Origin: an uncultured Lachnospiraceae bacterium
GTDB lineage: Bacteria; Bacillota; Clostridia; Lachnospirales; Lachnospiraceae
DNA: 64,000 nucleotides
Assembly: GCA_900549995.1 (NCBI GenBank)
Contig: URQQ01000015.1
Coordinates: 1-64,000 of the forward strand
Direction of reading: 5' to 3'
The notes beneath the pieces are model-generated. The model ran no database searches, was not told the DNA's origin, and was given only the letters and a program-made list of their open reading frames with translations. Numbering within the stretch: the first letter of the stretch is position 1; each line of letters starts with the position of its first letter. Of this stretch, positions 8,517 to 18,056 are shown in pieces. Made by a program: the position numbers and the translations under genes.

Positions 8517-9959
8517 TTATTGTTTGAATGTCAGATATTCAGCCAGTTCCTCCTGATGGCAATACGCATCCCGGTATACTTTATACAGATAAAAATCCTG
8601 TCCGCTTGTCACCCGGTCTTCCACATGTTCCTCCAGCACGGCAAACGGATCTTTCGATCTTAAAAATCCCATCACAAACTGGTCAAATCCCCGGTCCGGC
8701 CTCAATTGTGAAAATCCACAATTCTCAAGGATGCGGTTCAGCCTTGCCATTGTGATTTTATTTTCCTCATCCAATACTGCTTTCATCTTTACAAACAACA
8801 GGAAACTGATCAAAGTCTCTCTGTTGATATCACGTTTTCCCGTAATAAATTCCCTGAAGAAATCTTCCCCAGACCTGCCTCTCTGATAGAGTTTTGAAGC
8901 CTTTTTCTCATCCCGGTCATACTCACGGTCCAGATTCTTTTCACGCAGTTCTTCTTCCTTCTCGATCTCCCGGAGTTTCTCAAGCGCCTTTCTCTTCTCT
9001 GCATCATCAGGGCTTGCAGTACAGTATCCAAGGCCATGGGCAACACGAATCTTTATATGTTCCGGCCATTCCCTGACTGCGCCATACAATTCAAATACCA
9101 GCTCCATCCAGTCAACAGAGACATAACCAAAGTAGAAATAATTGAACTCATCAAAAATTCCGCCCGGAGTCAGCGCCGTATTCTCCAGCATGTCTCGTTT
9201 TTCTTCTGTCGTCATCGATGGTTTGCTTTTCTGGGCTTCCTTTTTCAATACCGTAAGTGGTTTTAAAAAGCTCAGCTCTTCAAGCGCAAATTTTTCCAGA
9301 TATCCCCGTTCTTCTTTCTCCAGAGAATTGCCATACTGTATTCTCATTTTTTCGGACTTTTCACAGCTTTCGTAATATTTATCGCATTTCTGGCGGATAT
9401 AAATATTCAGGTATTTGCAGAAATAATACCTTGCCTTTTCCCTGACCGTTGAAAAATTATGGACATTTTCATTCATAAAATTGCAGAAATCATCTTTTGT
9501 CTGGCTTTCTATAATTTTCTGTTCCATAAATTTCGTCAGCATCATTGTATTCATCTGCTCAGAAGAATTTTCCTTCACATACATTCCCAGCTGTTTCAGC
9601 GTAATCTTGCCTCCCGCAAACCAGCTGTTTCCCTGGTTTAAAATGTCATCGTATTGTTCCGTATACTCCCGGTACAGTTCCTTCCATTCCTCGTAGGTCA
9701 GCTGATGGCTGTATGCATAGATCAATCCGGCCTCATAAAAGCTGCGGGCATAAAGGGCCTCATAGCCTTCCTCTTTTAATTTCTCATTCACAGTCTCCAG
9801 GTTCCATCTCCGCGCAAACCCTTCTGCAAGCACGGTAAGTCTGCCCGGCAGTTTATATACTTTCGTATCCTCTTGCAAATCATCCGTTGAATTCAAAAAA
9901 TTAATCGTCAGATTCGAAACCATTGTCTCGAATAAATCAGCCCTTTTTCCCGCTCCCAT
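8517..9959 (-). CDS. Unrecognised 480-aa helical protein of the kinase operon
   Basis: I do not recognise a family. The protein is soluble, strongly charged and apparently mostly helical, with Lys/Glu-rich coiled-coil-like stretches around 200-230 and 330-375 and an aromatic segment (FDEFNYFYFGYVSVDW) near 285. No signal peptide, membrane segment or metal-binding cluster is visible. AGGAGG lies 6 nt before the ATG at 9959. It is 18 nt after the small Cys-rich gene and 29 nt before the first kinase, so it is probably co-transcribed with the kinases. As a cytoplasmic protein it could be their substrate or scaffold; that is inference from position. Confidence 0.75.
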   Translation of the reverse strand: MGAGKRADLFETMVSNLTINFLNSTDDLQEDTKVYKLPGRLTVLAEGFARRWNLETVNEKLKEEGYEALYARSFYEAGLIYAYSHQLTYEEWKELYREYTEQYDDILNQGNSWFAGGKITLKQLGMYVKENSSEQMNTMMLTKFMEQKIIESQTKDDFCNFMNENVHNFSTVREKARYYFCKYLNIYIRQKCDKYYESCEKSEKMRIQYGNSLEKEERGYLEKFALEELSFLKPLTVLKKEAQKSKPSMTTEEKRDMLENTALTPGGIFDEFNYFYFGYVSVDWMELVFELYGAVREWPEHIKIRVAHGLGYCTASPDDAEKRKALEKLREIEKEEELREKNLDREYDRDEKKASKLYQRGRSGEDFFREFITGKRDINRETLISFLLFVKMKAVLDEENKITMARLNRILENCGFSQLRPDRGFDQFVMGFLRSKDPFAVLEEHVEDRVTSGQDFYLYKVYRDAYCHQEELAEYLTFKQ

Positions 9960-9977
9960 ATGTTCCCTCCTGCTTTT

Positions 9978-10166
9978 TTAAATCTGTTTTCTCACAATAC
10001 TATACTCATCACCCCGGCGGTAATAAGGACACTCGCCAAACTCTCCCTTTATAAACCGGAACATTTCATCTTCATCCAGATCCTGCATACACGTATAACA
10101 TTCATAATCTTCGTCATATTCATAATTCATGCAGCTTTCACAGTTTGAAGCCTCACGTTTTTTCAT
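9978..10166 (-). CDS. Small Cys-rich acidic protein (DUF6472-like)
   Basis: 62 residues containing CESCMNY, ECYTCMQ and GECPYY, giving five cysteines that could bind zinc, and a conserved-looking DEDEMFRF centre. It matches my recollection of the short Lachnospiraceae DUF6472 family, whose function is not known. GGCGG and AAAGG lie upstream of the ATG. It sits 36 nt after the M24 peptidase gene and 18 nt before the 480-aa gene, so it may be read from either unit. Confidence 0.7.
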   Translation of the reverse strand: MKKREASNCESCMNYEYDEDYECYTCMQDLDEDEMFRFIKGEFGECPYYRRGDEYSIVRKQI

Positions 10167-10202
10167 CCTTTACACCGCCTTTTTCTGCTGTATTAGCATT
10201 CC

Positions 10203-11303
10203 TTACAGTACCTTTAATTCCTTCGGCACCTGATTCAAAATCTCACGCTCTCCAGCTTCATTGATCACCACAATATCCTCCACCCGGACTCCGATCACTC
10301 CCGGAATATAGATTCCCGGCTCGATACTGAATGCCATCCCTCTCTCAAGATGTCTTCGGTTGCTCTGTTTGATCTCGGGAGATTCGTGCGCCTGATATCC
10401 GATTCCATGTCCCAGCCTTGTCGTAAAATACTCTCCGTACCCTGCATCCTCGATGACTTTTCTTGCCGCCTTATCAATGTCCGGAATATACGCACCTTCC
10501 CTGACTGCCGCCTCTCCTGCGAGATTCGCCGCAAGAACCGTCTCATAGATCTTCACTTCCTCCGCTGTCGGTTCCCCGAGGAACACGGTACGGGTCATAT
10601 CTGACTGAAATCCGTGATAAGAGCAGCCAAAATCCGTCAGTAAGACATCCTTTTCCTGCAAAATGGCACCTTCCCCGGAAGGCATGTAATGCGGATAGCT
10701 TGCATTTCCGCCAAAGGACACGATCGCGTCGGCATTGCTTCCTCCGAATTCCTGCATATAATTTCTGAGGATTCTCCGCACTTCCTGTTCTGTCATTCCC
10801 GGCTTTACCACTTCCCAGAGAGCCAGAACTGCTTTGTCTGCAATCCTGGCAGCTTCCCGCATATATCCCAGTTCTTCCGGTGTCTTATGGATTCTCACTT
10901 CATTCATCAGATCTCTCGCATCTGTAAACTGTACCGGCATATGTTCTGCAATACTTAGAATATTCGCCGCCCTGGCCGCCATATTCACGCCGATCCTTCC
11001 GCCTTTCAACCCTTCCTTTTCCAGAACCTCGCAGACAACATCGGTGAAGTCTTCTCCATCCCACCAGGAATAAATCTTGATCTCGCTGCCAAGCATACTT
11101 CGGATCTCGCCTTCCGAGAGAAGATTCACAATGTAGAACATTTCCCCGTTTTTCTTAATGAAAAGCCCCTGAAACCGTTCACACAGCCATGGCTTTTCCC
11201 CGGCAAGAAATACAAGGTCCTCAGACGGCACTGTCAGGAGTGCATCCAGGTTTCTCTCCTTCATCAATTCTGCTACTTTTGTAACTGCATTCTGATTGAT
11301 CAT
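10203..11303 (-). CDS. M24 Xaa-Pro aminopeptidase
   Basis: 366 residues: an N-terminal creatinase-like domain (1-130) and a C-terminal pita-bread metallopeptidase domain. The dinuclear metal ligands are recognisable: Asp in TDFGCSYHG and Asp in SDMTRT, His in GHGIGYQAHE, Glu in SIEPGIYIP and Glu in RVEDIVV. It cleaves N-terminal residues next to proline in cytoplasmic peptides. It lies 17 nt after an aminotransferase gene and two genes after PepD, so it belongs to a peptide and amino-acid breakdown unit. Whether it is a dipeptidase (PepQ type) or an aminopeptidase P is not settled by sequence reading. Confidence 0.88.
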   Translation of the reverse strand: MINQNAVTKVAELMKERNLDALLTVPSEDLVFLAGEKPWLCERFQGLFIKKNGEMFYIVNLLSEGEIRSMLGSEIKIYSWWDGEDFTDVVCEVLEKEGLKGGRIGVNMAARAANILSIAEHMPVQFTDARDLMNEVRIHKTPEELGYMREAARIADKAVLALWEVVKPGMTEQEVRRILRNYMQEFGGSNADAIVSFGGNASYPHYMPSGEGAILQEKDVLLTDFGCSYHGFQSDMTRTVFLGEPTAEEVKIYETVLAANLAGEAAVREGAYIPDIDKAARKVIEDAGYGEYFTTRLGHGIGYQAHESPEIKQSNRRHLERGMAFSIEPGIYIPGVIGVRVEDIVVINEAGEREILNQVPKELKVL

Positions 11304-11320
11304 CTCACATACCTCCTGCT

Positions 11321-12532
11321 TTACGCCTGTTGATATCTTCCAAGTGCCTCTGCCATCCTGTGAAGTGCCGCCACGGCTTCTTCATCACTTCCCAGACATC
11401 CATGGATAATACGAAGATGCCCTGCTCCAAGTGTTCCATACGCTTTGCCGTCGTTGACCGCAACGCGTGCCTCTTTCACAAGATACTCCATAATCTCTGT
11501 CGAATCCCCAAGCCTGGATACATCAATCCAGCAATAAAATCCCGACTCCGGCATCTGGATTTCCACGCCTTCCACAGCAGAGAATATTTCATACGCCTGT
11601 TTTCTCCGGTAATCATATTTCTCCAGATATTTCTTTACATATCCGTCATTTTGAAATGCCGCCATCGCTCCTGCCTGTGCCAATGAGTTGGCAGCACCTA
11701 AGACATTTACGGCTGCTCCATACATCACGTCCATGATTTTATCGCAGGCCACAATATAACCGACCCGAAGTCCGCTAAGAGCCATCCCCTTCGAGATGGA
11801 AAATACCGTAACTGTCCGCTCCCACATACCCGGAAGCGACGCCGGGGTCACGAACTCGATCTCATCAAGCACCGTCTCCTCGAAGGCCTGATCTACAATG
11901 AGCACAAGATCATGGCGGATGATAAATTCCGAGAGCTTCTCAAGTTCTTCTCTTCGGTAAACACGTGTGGTTGGATTATTCGGATGCGTCAAAATGACTG
12001 CCTTCGTCCGGTCTGTCACCGCATGTTCAAAAGCATCCATATCAAATGCATATCCCTCTGCCTCGTTCAGAGGCACGGACACCGCCTTCCCTCCCAGAAG
12101 TTTCGGATCCATAAAGTTATTCGGATAACTGGGATCAGGAACAAGTGCCTCATCCCCCTGCCCGATAAACAAAGAGACGGCATAGAACAGCCCGGAATCC
12201 GACCCTGGGGTGATAATGATATTCCGCTTCGGATCTACATCCAGCTGATTTTTCTCTTTCAGTTTTCCCGCAATCATCTCCCGAAGTTCCGGCGAGCCGC
12301 TTGGCATAATATAATGTGCCGGAAATCCCGATTCAATCTCCCGGATCATCGCATCTGCGACGGACTTTGGAAGTGAGGGATCCGGATAAAAAGGATCTGC
12401 CCAGCCCATCAGCGTTACCTTCTCCTCCCCCATCTCGGCAAATCCTTCCCCGACATCTGCCTTCGTCACCTTTGAAAAGAGTCCGCCCTCGACTCCTTCA
12501 TAGCGTTTCGAAATTTTTTCTCTGATACTCAT
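11321..12532 (-). CDS. PLP-dependent class I/II aminotransferase
   Basis: 403 residues with the fold-type I layout. Visible elements are the substrate and cofactor segment SGSPEL, PDPSYPNN, HPNNPTTR (cofactor-contacting Asn), VDQAFEE (Asp paired with the pyridine nitrogen), the Schiff-base lysine in FSISKGMALSGLRVGY, and the carboxylate-binding Arg near LRIIHG. It interconverts an amino acid and its keto acid; the substrate is not predictable. AGGAGG precedes the ATG. Position between two peptidases suggests it deaminates amino acids released from dipeptides. Confidence 0.85.
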   Translation of the reverse strand: MSIREKISKRYEGVEGGLFSKVTKADVGEGFAEMGEEKVTLMGWADPFYPDPSLPKSVADAMIREIESGFPAHYIMPSGSPELREMIAGKLKEKNQLDVDPKRNIIITPGSDSGLFYAVSLFIGQGDEALVPDPSYPNNFMDPKLLGGKAVSVPLNEAEGYAFDMDAFEHAVTDRTKAVILTHPNNPTTRVYRREELEKLSEFIIRHDLVLIVDQAFEETVLDEIEFVTPASLPGMWERTVTVFSISKGMALSGLRVGYIVACDKIMDVMYGAAVNVLGAANSLAQAGAMAAFQNDGYVKKYLEKYDYRRKQAYEIFSAVEGVEIQMPESGFYCWIDVSRLGDSTEIMEYLVKEARVAVNDGKAYGTLGAGHLRIIHGCLGSDEEAVAALHRMAEALGRYQQA

Positions 12533-12564
12533 TTCTTTCTTCCTCCTTTTCTGATCAAGCGTTG

Positions 12565-14007
12565 TTATTTATCTTTTGTTTCCTCCTTTATCCTTCCAAG
12601 CAGCGTGCAAAGATAGTTCCAGACACTTTCGGCAGACTTTACCGAGGCTGTTTCTTTCGGAGTGTGCACATCCTTCATATCTGCCCCAAGGGAAATGATA
12701 TCCGCCTCCGGCATCTTGCCTGCCCAGTATCCGCATTCAAGCCCTGCATGAATAGCTTCTATCTTCGCCTCCTGCCCTGTCAGCTCTTGATATACCTCCA
12801 TCGCCAGCGTTCTGAGCCTGGAATCTTTCTTATAAGACCATGCCGGGTAATCACTCATGAATTCACACTCAGCCCCGTACATATCCGCCAGAATCCGGAT
12901 CTGGTCTCTCACCACATATTTTCGTGACTGTACCGCACTTCTGACGGCACTTAACAGTTCCAGTTTCCCCTCATTTTCTATGAGAGCTCCCATATTATTG
13001 GATGTCTCAACCAATCCCTCCACAGCATAAGAATCATGGAGCACTCCGCACGGCATCAGCATCAGAAGATTGCAAAGCTTTCCTGCCGCGGTTTGGTCAT
13101 ATACATGGATGACGGATTTCTTATCCCGCTGCACTGTGAATTTCACCTGGTCTGTAAATGCGAGTTCCTGGATCAATTCTTCTTCCAAAATCCGGATCTT
13201 CTCTGACACACGTTCCATCCGTGACTCATCCGCATAGAGAACCACACTGCCCCCGGACGCAATTGCATTCGCCTGTCCCGGAAAATCAATCTGCCCATAA
13301 CGGACATTTTCCTCTTTCAGCCGATACATCAGTCTTCCCAGCATCTGAATCGCATTCCCGCGTTCCAGATGAATCTCCATCCCGGAATGCCCTCCGGTCA
13401 GTCCTCCAATCTCAATCTTGAATTCTTCATAACTTCCTTCGCACGTCTCCCTCTGGAACGGCAGCTTTATGAGATTTCGGATTCCGCCTGCACAGCTTGT
13501 ACAGAAGACCCCCTCTTCTTCCGAATCCAGATTGATAAAATATTTCCCTTCAAGCCCCGACACATCCAGCTTTTGTGCGCCGATCAGCCCATGTTCCTCG
13601 TTGACAGTCATGATCATTTCAAGCGCCGGATGACGGATAACATCTGCCTGATCCATCAGAGCCATCATGCAGGCAAGCGCAATCCCATTGTCCGCCCCAA
13701 GTGTTGTTCCGTCTGCATACAGACTGTCCCCGTCACGCAGAATCTTGATTCCTTCCTCGTACCGATGGCTTGTTCCTTCCGCTTCCACATAGACCATATC
13801 CATGTGCCCCTGCAGAATCACAGTTTCCCCACAGGTACTCCCTTCCGAAGCAGGAATCTTGACAATCAGATTATAGATATCATCCTGAACGGCTTCAAAT
13901 CCCCGCTCTCTGGCAAAGGACGCCAGGTAATCACTGACCCGTTTCTCATCCCCGCTTTTCCTCGGTATCTGTGACAATTCTTCAAAATAAGTAATGATGT
14001 TTTTCAT
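12565..14007 (-). CDS. pepD: M20 aminoacyl-histidine dipeptidase (PepD type)
   Basis: 480 residues, the normal length for PepD. Metal and catalytic motifs: QGHMDMV (His, Asp), the bridging Asp in GADNGIALA, NEEHGLIG (catalytic Glu and metal Glu), and a C-terminal IHAGLECG with the last metal ligand. Between them lies the lid and dimerisation domain. The family hydrolyses a broad range of dipeptides including Xaa-His and carnosine in the cytoplasm. GGGAGG lies just before the ATG. It is 32 nt upstream of the aminotransferase gene, forming a pepD, aminotransferase, M24 peptidase unit. Confidence 0.9.
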   Translation of the reverse strand: MKNIITYFEELSQIPRKSGDEKRVSDYLASFARERGFEAVQDDIYNLIVKIPASEGSTCGETVILQGHMDMVYVEAEGTSHRYEEGIKILRDGDSLYADGTTLGADNGIALACMMALMDQADVIRHPALEMIMTVNEEHGLIGAQKLDVSGLEGKYFINLDSEEEGVFCTSCAGGIRNLIKLPFQRETCEGSYEEFKIEIGGLTGGHSGMEIHLERGNAIQMLGRLMYRLKEENVRYGQIDFPGQANAIASGGSVVLYADESRMERVSEKIRILEEELIQELAFTDQVKFTVQRDKKSVIHVYDQTAAGKLCNLLMLMPCGVLHDSYAVEGLVETSNNMGALIENEGKLELLSAVRSAVQSRKYVVRDQIRILADMYGAECEFMSDYPAWSYKKDSRLRTLAMEVYQELTGQEAKIEAIHAGLECGYWAGKMPEADIISLGADMKDVHTPKETASVKSAESVWNYLCTLLGRIKEETKDK

Positions 14008-14113
14008 CTATGTTTCCTCCCAATCACTGATCTTTCTTACCTTCGGCGACGGCAGATAAAACAGCCGCGCCCTCTACTCCAATGCTAACATATCCGCACA
14101 CAAAATCCAATGC

Positions 14114-15010
14114 TTAAGACACTCTTATGCCCCTGATCCGCTGATAAATGAGATCTCCAAAATTAAAGATAAACACGCCGGATAAAATGACTGCACCTCC
14201 GACTACAGTAGCCTTATCCGGCACTTCTCCTGCAATTACAAATCCTAGAATGCTTGTCAGAAATGGTGTGACAAACATATAGTTGCTTACCTGGGAAGTC
14301 TGCTTCGCCTTCGAAAATGCCTTCGACCACGCCACATAGGCAATGGCACTTGAGAATACACCAAGCACGGCTACATAGAAGATCTGGATTCCCGGCGCGT
14401 GTGCCACTTCTTTGACTGATCCCGGAAGAAATACCGCCAGCAATACCGTCCCAAAGAAAATGCTAAACGCAGAAGTCTGCAAGGCCGTATACGTCTTCGT
14501 AAGTTTCCGCTGAATCAGATTATAGACACTCAGGGCCACTGCCGCCGACAACAGCCAGAGAATCCCCTTATTCACAGAAAATATACCATTCATCATCGTC
14601 AGGACGATCACTCCCGCAAATTCAACTGCAATTGCCGCCCACTGGATCACCCGGAGTTTTTCCTGATATACGAATCTCGCCAGCAAGGCAGTGATTACCG
14701 GAACTGTCGCAATTACAACACTTCCAGTGGAAGCTGTCACTGTCGCTACTCCTTCGTTAAAAGCAATCATATAATAGAAAAATCCAATCGCCCCGGCCGC
14801 CAGAAACCAGAGAATGTCTGCCTTGCGCGGAAGCTTCATTTTCACAGCTATTGCGACAATCACGAGTGCTGCCGAAGCAAAAAAATACCGGAGGAAGCTC
14901 AGAGAAAACACGGAAAAATACTGTAATGTCAATCTTGTGAATACAAATGCCAACGCCCAGAACAAAATTGTGATCATTGCATATGGATGAAAACTATCTT
15001 TAAATTTCAT
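14114..15010 (-). CDS. EamA/DMT-family transporter
   Basis: 298 residues with ten predicted hydrophobic segments and the internal duplication of two EamA domains (about 8-140 and 150-285). N-terminal FWALAFVFTRL and central TGSVVIATVPVITALLAR are typical. Members export amino acids or other metabolites, or import small solutes. With peptidases downstream, an amino-acid exporter is plausible but not shown. AAGGTGG precedes the ATG. A promoter is seen at 15072-15100, and 106 nt separate the gene from pepD. Confidence 0.85.
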   Translation of the reverse strand: MKFKDSFHPYAMITILFWALAFVFTRLTLQYFSVFSLSFLRYFFASAALVIVAIAVKMKLPRKADILWFLAAGAIGFFYYMIAFNEGVATVTASTGSVVIATVPVITALLARFVYQEKLRVIQWAAIAVEFAGVIVLTMMNGIFSVNKGILWLLSAAVALSVYNLIQRKLTKTYTALQTSAFSIFFGTVLLAVFLPGSVKEVAHAPGIQIFYVAVLGVFSSAIAYVAWSKAFSKAKQTSQVSNYMFVTPFLTSILGFVIAGEVPDKATVVGGAVILSGVFIFNFGDLIYQRIRGIRVS

Positions 15011-15071
15011 ACTGCCACCTTACCTTTTCAATCCTTTATTCAATACCATAAAAATCCCTCTTACTCACTTC

Positions 15072-15100
15072 AGTATACTCATTTTGACATTAGTACGCAA
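15072..15100 (-). promoter_or_regulatory. Promoter of the EamA gene
   Basis: On the minus strand TTGCGT (15100 to 15095), a 17-bp spacer, then TATACT (15077 to 15072), 61 nt before the start at 15010. Confidence 0.6.
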
Positions 15101-15202
15101 TGAAACTTCAAGAGAATGCATACACTGCCAGAATTTCCTCAAGATTAAGACTGCCGGCGAAATAACTGTAATAAATACAGGACTGGTTTCTTAAAACGCA
15201 AA

Positions 15203-15226
15203 GGAGCATGTCCTCCAACATGCTCC
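15203..15226 (-). terminator. Hairpin downstream of iadA
   Basis: GGAGCATGT (15203-15211) pairs perfectly with ACATGCTCC (15218-15226) around a 6-nt loop. On the minus strand it is followed by a broken T tract (TTTGCGTTTT). It lies 94 nt beyond the iadA stop. Confidence 0.55.
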
Positions 15227-15320
15227 ATCATATTCTTAGAAACTAACATCTCTAAAACAAAGTAAAACTGTACACCCTACGGTTATCTATTCTGTAAATA
15301 TTCTCTCCTTACAAAACACC

Positions 15321-16466
15321 TTATGTCTCATAAGTTCCTTTTTTCTTCAGTTCCCCATTCTCCATCATAATCTGCCCCTTTGCGATCACCGTATGAATTC
15401 CAAGGTCCTTATCAAGAAGAAGAAGGTCTGCATCCGCTCCCTCCGCAACACAGCCTTTCTGCGGATAGATTTCCATTGCGTTTGCTACATTGGAGGTCAT
15501 GTACGGCAGTGCTTCCTCAAGCCCCATGCCCATCTCCTGAACCATTCTTTTGATTTCTTTATAAGTACTTGCAACACCGGATACCCCAATTTCCAGAAGC
15601 GTTCCGTCAGGCGCATAATTAGACCAGCTTCCGTGTCCGTCAGAACTGAACGTAATATTTTCAAGGGAAAGCCCGCGTTTTTTCGCCTCTGCGACACAGT
15701 CACCAGGTTTTGGCTGTCCTTTAATGCCGCAGGTCAGATCGATCAATCCGCCTTTGGAAATGAACTCGTATCCTTCTTCCAGAAGGTCTGTATTTCGGTT
15801 CACATGGGTCGGGCGGAAGATCTTCGCCGGAATTGCAGTCTGCTCTATTGCTGCAAACACTGGCTTTAATCCGCTTTCTGCATCACCCATATGGAGAATC
15901 ACGACTCCCGGCTTCCCGCTTAACATTCCTGCGACACGGGTCTTACTTGCAATCCGGATCAGCTCTTCTTCCGATACATTTGGCGCCCTGTGGTCGGAGA
16001 TCGCAAGCTTAAGTCCAAGCACTTCATCTATGAATACAATATCCCTGTCAGCCTCTCCTGTGATGGTAGGGCCTGGATGTCCATAGGCTCCCGTGAACAT
16101 GTAGGCAGTAACCCCTTCTTCATTCAAAGCCTTCGTCTTCGCATAAAGATTTTCCGCACTCCTCGTCATTCCATCGGTGCCAATCAACCCCATCACAGTT
16201 GTAATCCCAGCCTGAATCAGTTCGGAGAGCTGGATTTCCGGCGTTCTTGTAAAGAAGCTTCCCTCTCCCCCGCCGCCGGTTACATGGACATGGTTATCGA
16301 TCAGTCCGGGGACAAGACACATTCCTTCCCCGTCAATCACCTGACAGTGTCCCGGCATCTCTGGAAGCGTATCTTTGATCCATTCGATCTTGCTGTTACA
16401 GACCAGTACATCTTTCCGGCCCTCATATGCCGGAGAATAGACCTCCGCATTTTTTATCATTAACAT
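15321..16466 (-). CDS. iadA: Isoaspartyl (beta-aspartyl) dipeptidase
   Basis: 381-residue amidohydrolase. Motifs: DNHVHVTGGGGEG (two metal His), TGAYGHPGPT, HMGDAES and FRPTHVNRN for further metal His, and SSDGHGSWS with the catalytic Asp. The glycine-rich GGGGEGSF and the HPGPT segment are characteristic of IadA, which hydrolyses beta-Asp-Xaa dipeptides arising from damaged proteins. AGGAG lies before the ATG; an alternative start two codons on is possible. It follows the NhaC gene by 11 nt, so the two are one unit. Confidence 0.9.
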   Translation of the reverse strand: MLMIKNAEVYSPAYEGRKDVLVCNSKIEWIKDTLPEMPGHCQVIDGEGMCLVPGLIDNHVHVTGGGGEGSFFTRTPEIQLSELIQAGITTVMGLIGTDGMTRSAENLYAKTKALNEEGVTAYMFTGAYGHPGPTITGEADRDIVFIDEVLGLKLAISDHRAPNVSEEELIRIASKTRVAGMLSGKPGVVILHMGDAESGLKPVFAAIEQTAIPAKIFRPTHVNRNTDLLEEGYEFISKGGLIDLTCGIKGQPKPGDCVAEAKKRGLSLENITFSSDGHGSWSNYAPDGTLLEIGVSGVASTYKEIKRMVQEMGMGLEEALPYMTSNVANAMEIYPQKGCVAEGADADLLLLDKDLGIHTVIAKGQIMMENGELKKKGTYET

Positions 16467-16477
16467 ACCTTATACTC

Positions 16478-17905
16478 CTATTCTTTTGGTTTGATTTTCG
16501 CAATTCCAAATCCTGTGACAGCACATACGATCGCCATAACGATACCTGTATAATTCATGATCGCCCATGGAAGATAGGACAGAGTGTCAACACCCAGCGT
16601 TACTGCCATATATGCTCCTGCCGCAGACCACGGTACAAGCGGTACAAGCACCGTTCCTGAATCCTCCAGCGTCCTGGATAAGTTCTTCGCCGCAAGTCCT
16701 TTTTTCTTATAAGCATCTTTGAACAATTCTCCCGGGACCAGGATGGTCAGATAAGAACTTCCTGTCGTAAGTGCAACTGTGAAACATGCCGCAATTGTAG
16801 AGCCAACTAATCCGGCAGTTGATTTTACTTTCTTTAAGAGAAGCTCAAGCACCTTGTCAAGCATTCCTGATACACTGATAATTCCTGCAAATCCCATCGC
16901 ACAGAATACAAGAACTGTCGTACCGGTAACCGAATTGACACCTCCACGGTTGATCAGTTTGATTACTTCGGCGGATGCCTCCCCCTTAAATCCTGTCATT
17001 GTCAGGTCAAATCCTGAGATTAAAGCAGTTGTCCCGTCGACAAGAGAGAATCCCTGAACTACGATTCCAAGTACAACACACAAAAAGCTGGAAATTACCA
17101 TGGTAGGAATCGTCGGCCATTTCAAAAATGATCCTGCAATTACAAGGACAAACGGCAGTAAAATGATCGGATTGAATGTGAACATGGAATGAAGCTGATC
17201 CATCATGATTTCCACACTCTCAGGCCTTACTAAAGAACCTGTTGTCTTAAGTCCTACAACAAAGTATGCAATCAATGCAATAATCGTTGCCGGAATTGTC
17301 GTATAGAGCATATGTGCAATGTGCTCATACAATTCACTTCCAGCTGCCATCGGCGCAAGGTTCGTTGTATCAGACAGCGGCGAAAGCTTATCCCCAAAGA
17401 ACGCGCCTGATACTACAGCTCCTGCAGTCGCCGGCAGCGAAACTCCAAGTCCGCCCGCAATTCCCATCATAGCCACACCGATCGTACCCGCCGCTCCCCA
17501 TGAAGTACCTGTGACAACAGATAACAGTGCAGATGCAAAAAATGCAGTGACGAGCATAAATTTCGGATTCACAAGCTGTACTCCATAATAGATAATCATC
17601 GGTACGGCACCACAGAACATCAGTCCGCCGATCAGCAGTCCCACAGACCACAAAATCAATGTTGCAGGCATTGCACTTCCAATCTTCTCAATGACTGCAT
17701 CCAGCATCTCTTTCCAGCTAAAACCAAGGTAATACGCCATAACACCTGCCGCAAGCCCTGCCAGAATCATCAGAAATTCTGTCTTTAACCCCATATAGCC
17801 ATATCCGACTGCAAGGATCACAAACATAAATACTATTGGAAATAATGCCTGCGCAGTGGTCGGTTTTCTTTTTACCCGTTCCTTTTTCTCCTGGTTCTTA
17901 CTCAT
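16478..17905 (-). CDS. NhaC-family Na+/H+ antiporter-type membrane protein
   Basis: 475 residues with about 11-12 hydrophobic segments and a Lys/Arg-rich N-terminal tail. TSWGAAGTIGVAMMGIAGGLG, FFGDKLSPLSDTTNLAP and the SGTVLVPLVPWSAAGAYM region are hallmarks of the NhaC family. Members exchange Na+ for H+ or couple ion gradients to organic solutes. Co-transcription with iadA hints that this copy may serve peptide or dicarboxylate/amino-acid exchange. AGGAGGAAG precedes the ATG. Two TATAAT-like elements lie upstream (17937-17942 and 18022-18027, minus strand). Confidence 0.88.
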   Translation of the reverse strand: MSKNQEKKERVKRKPTTAQALFPIVFMFVILAVGYGYMGLKTEFLMILAGLAAGVMAYYLGFSWKEMLDAVIEKIGSAMPATLILWSVGLLIGGLMFCGAVPMIIYYGVQLVNPKFMLVTAFFASALLSVVTGTSWGAAGTIGVAMMGIAGGLGVSLPATAGAVVSGAFFGDKLSPLSDTTNLAPMAAGSELYEHIAHMLYTTIPATIIALIAYFVVGLKTTGSLVRPESVEIMMDQLHSMFTFNPIILLPFVLVIAGSFLKWPTIPTMVISSFLCVVLGIVVQGFSLVDGTTALISGFDLTMTGFKGEASAEVIKLINRGGVNSVTGTTVLVFCAMGFAGIISVSGMLDKVLELLLKKVKSTAGLVGSTIAACFTVALTTGSSYLTILVPGELFKDAYKKKGLAAKNLSRTLEDSGTVLVPLVPWSAAGAYMAVTLGVDTLSYLPWAIMNYTGIVMAIVCAVTGFGIAKIKPKE

Positions 17906-18056
17906 TTTTCTTCCTCCTCGCGTTTAATATATCTAGATTATAAAGAAAAATGAAATGCTATAAAATATCTTTAACTTGTCCAAAAGTAAAAATGTACAAT
18001 TATTTCTCCGCACTCCCGCATATTATATACAATTTTACATGCTATAGCCTTTTATT
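17906..18056. other. Upstream region of nhaC
   Basis: AT-rich. It holds two candidate minus-strand -10 boxes (17937-17942, 18022-18027) without convincing -35 hexamers. TACAATT occurs twice and could be half-sites of an operator. No gene is seen. Confidence 0.4.

Larger units (their letters stand above)
15011..15320. other. 310-nt intergenic region: EamA promoter and iadA terminator
   Basis: It contains the EamA promoter (15072-15100) and a hairpin for the nhaC-iadA unit (15203-15226). I see no gene in the remaining sequence. Confidence 0.6.
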
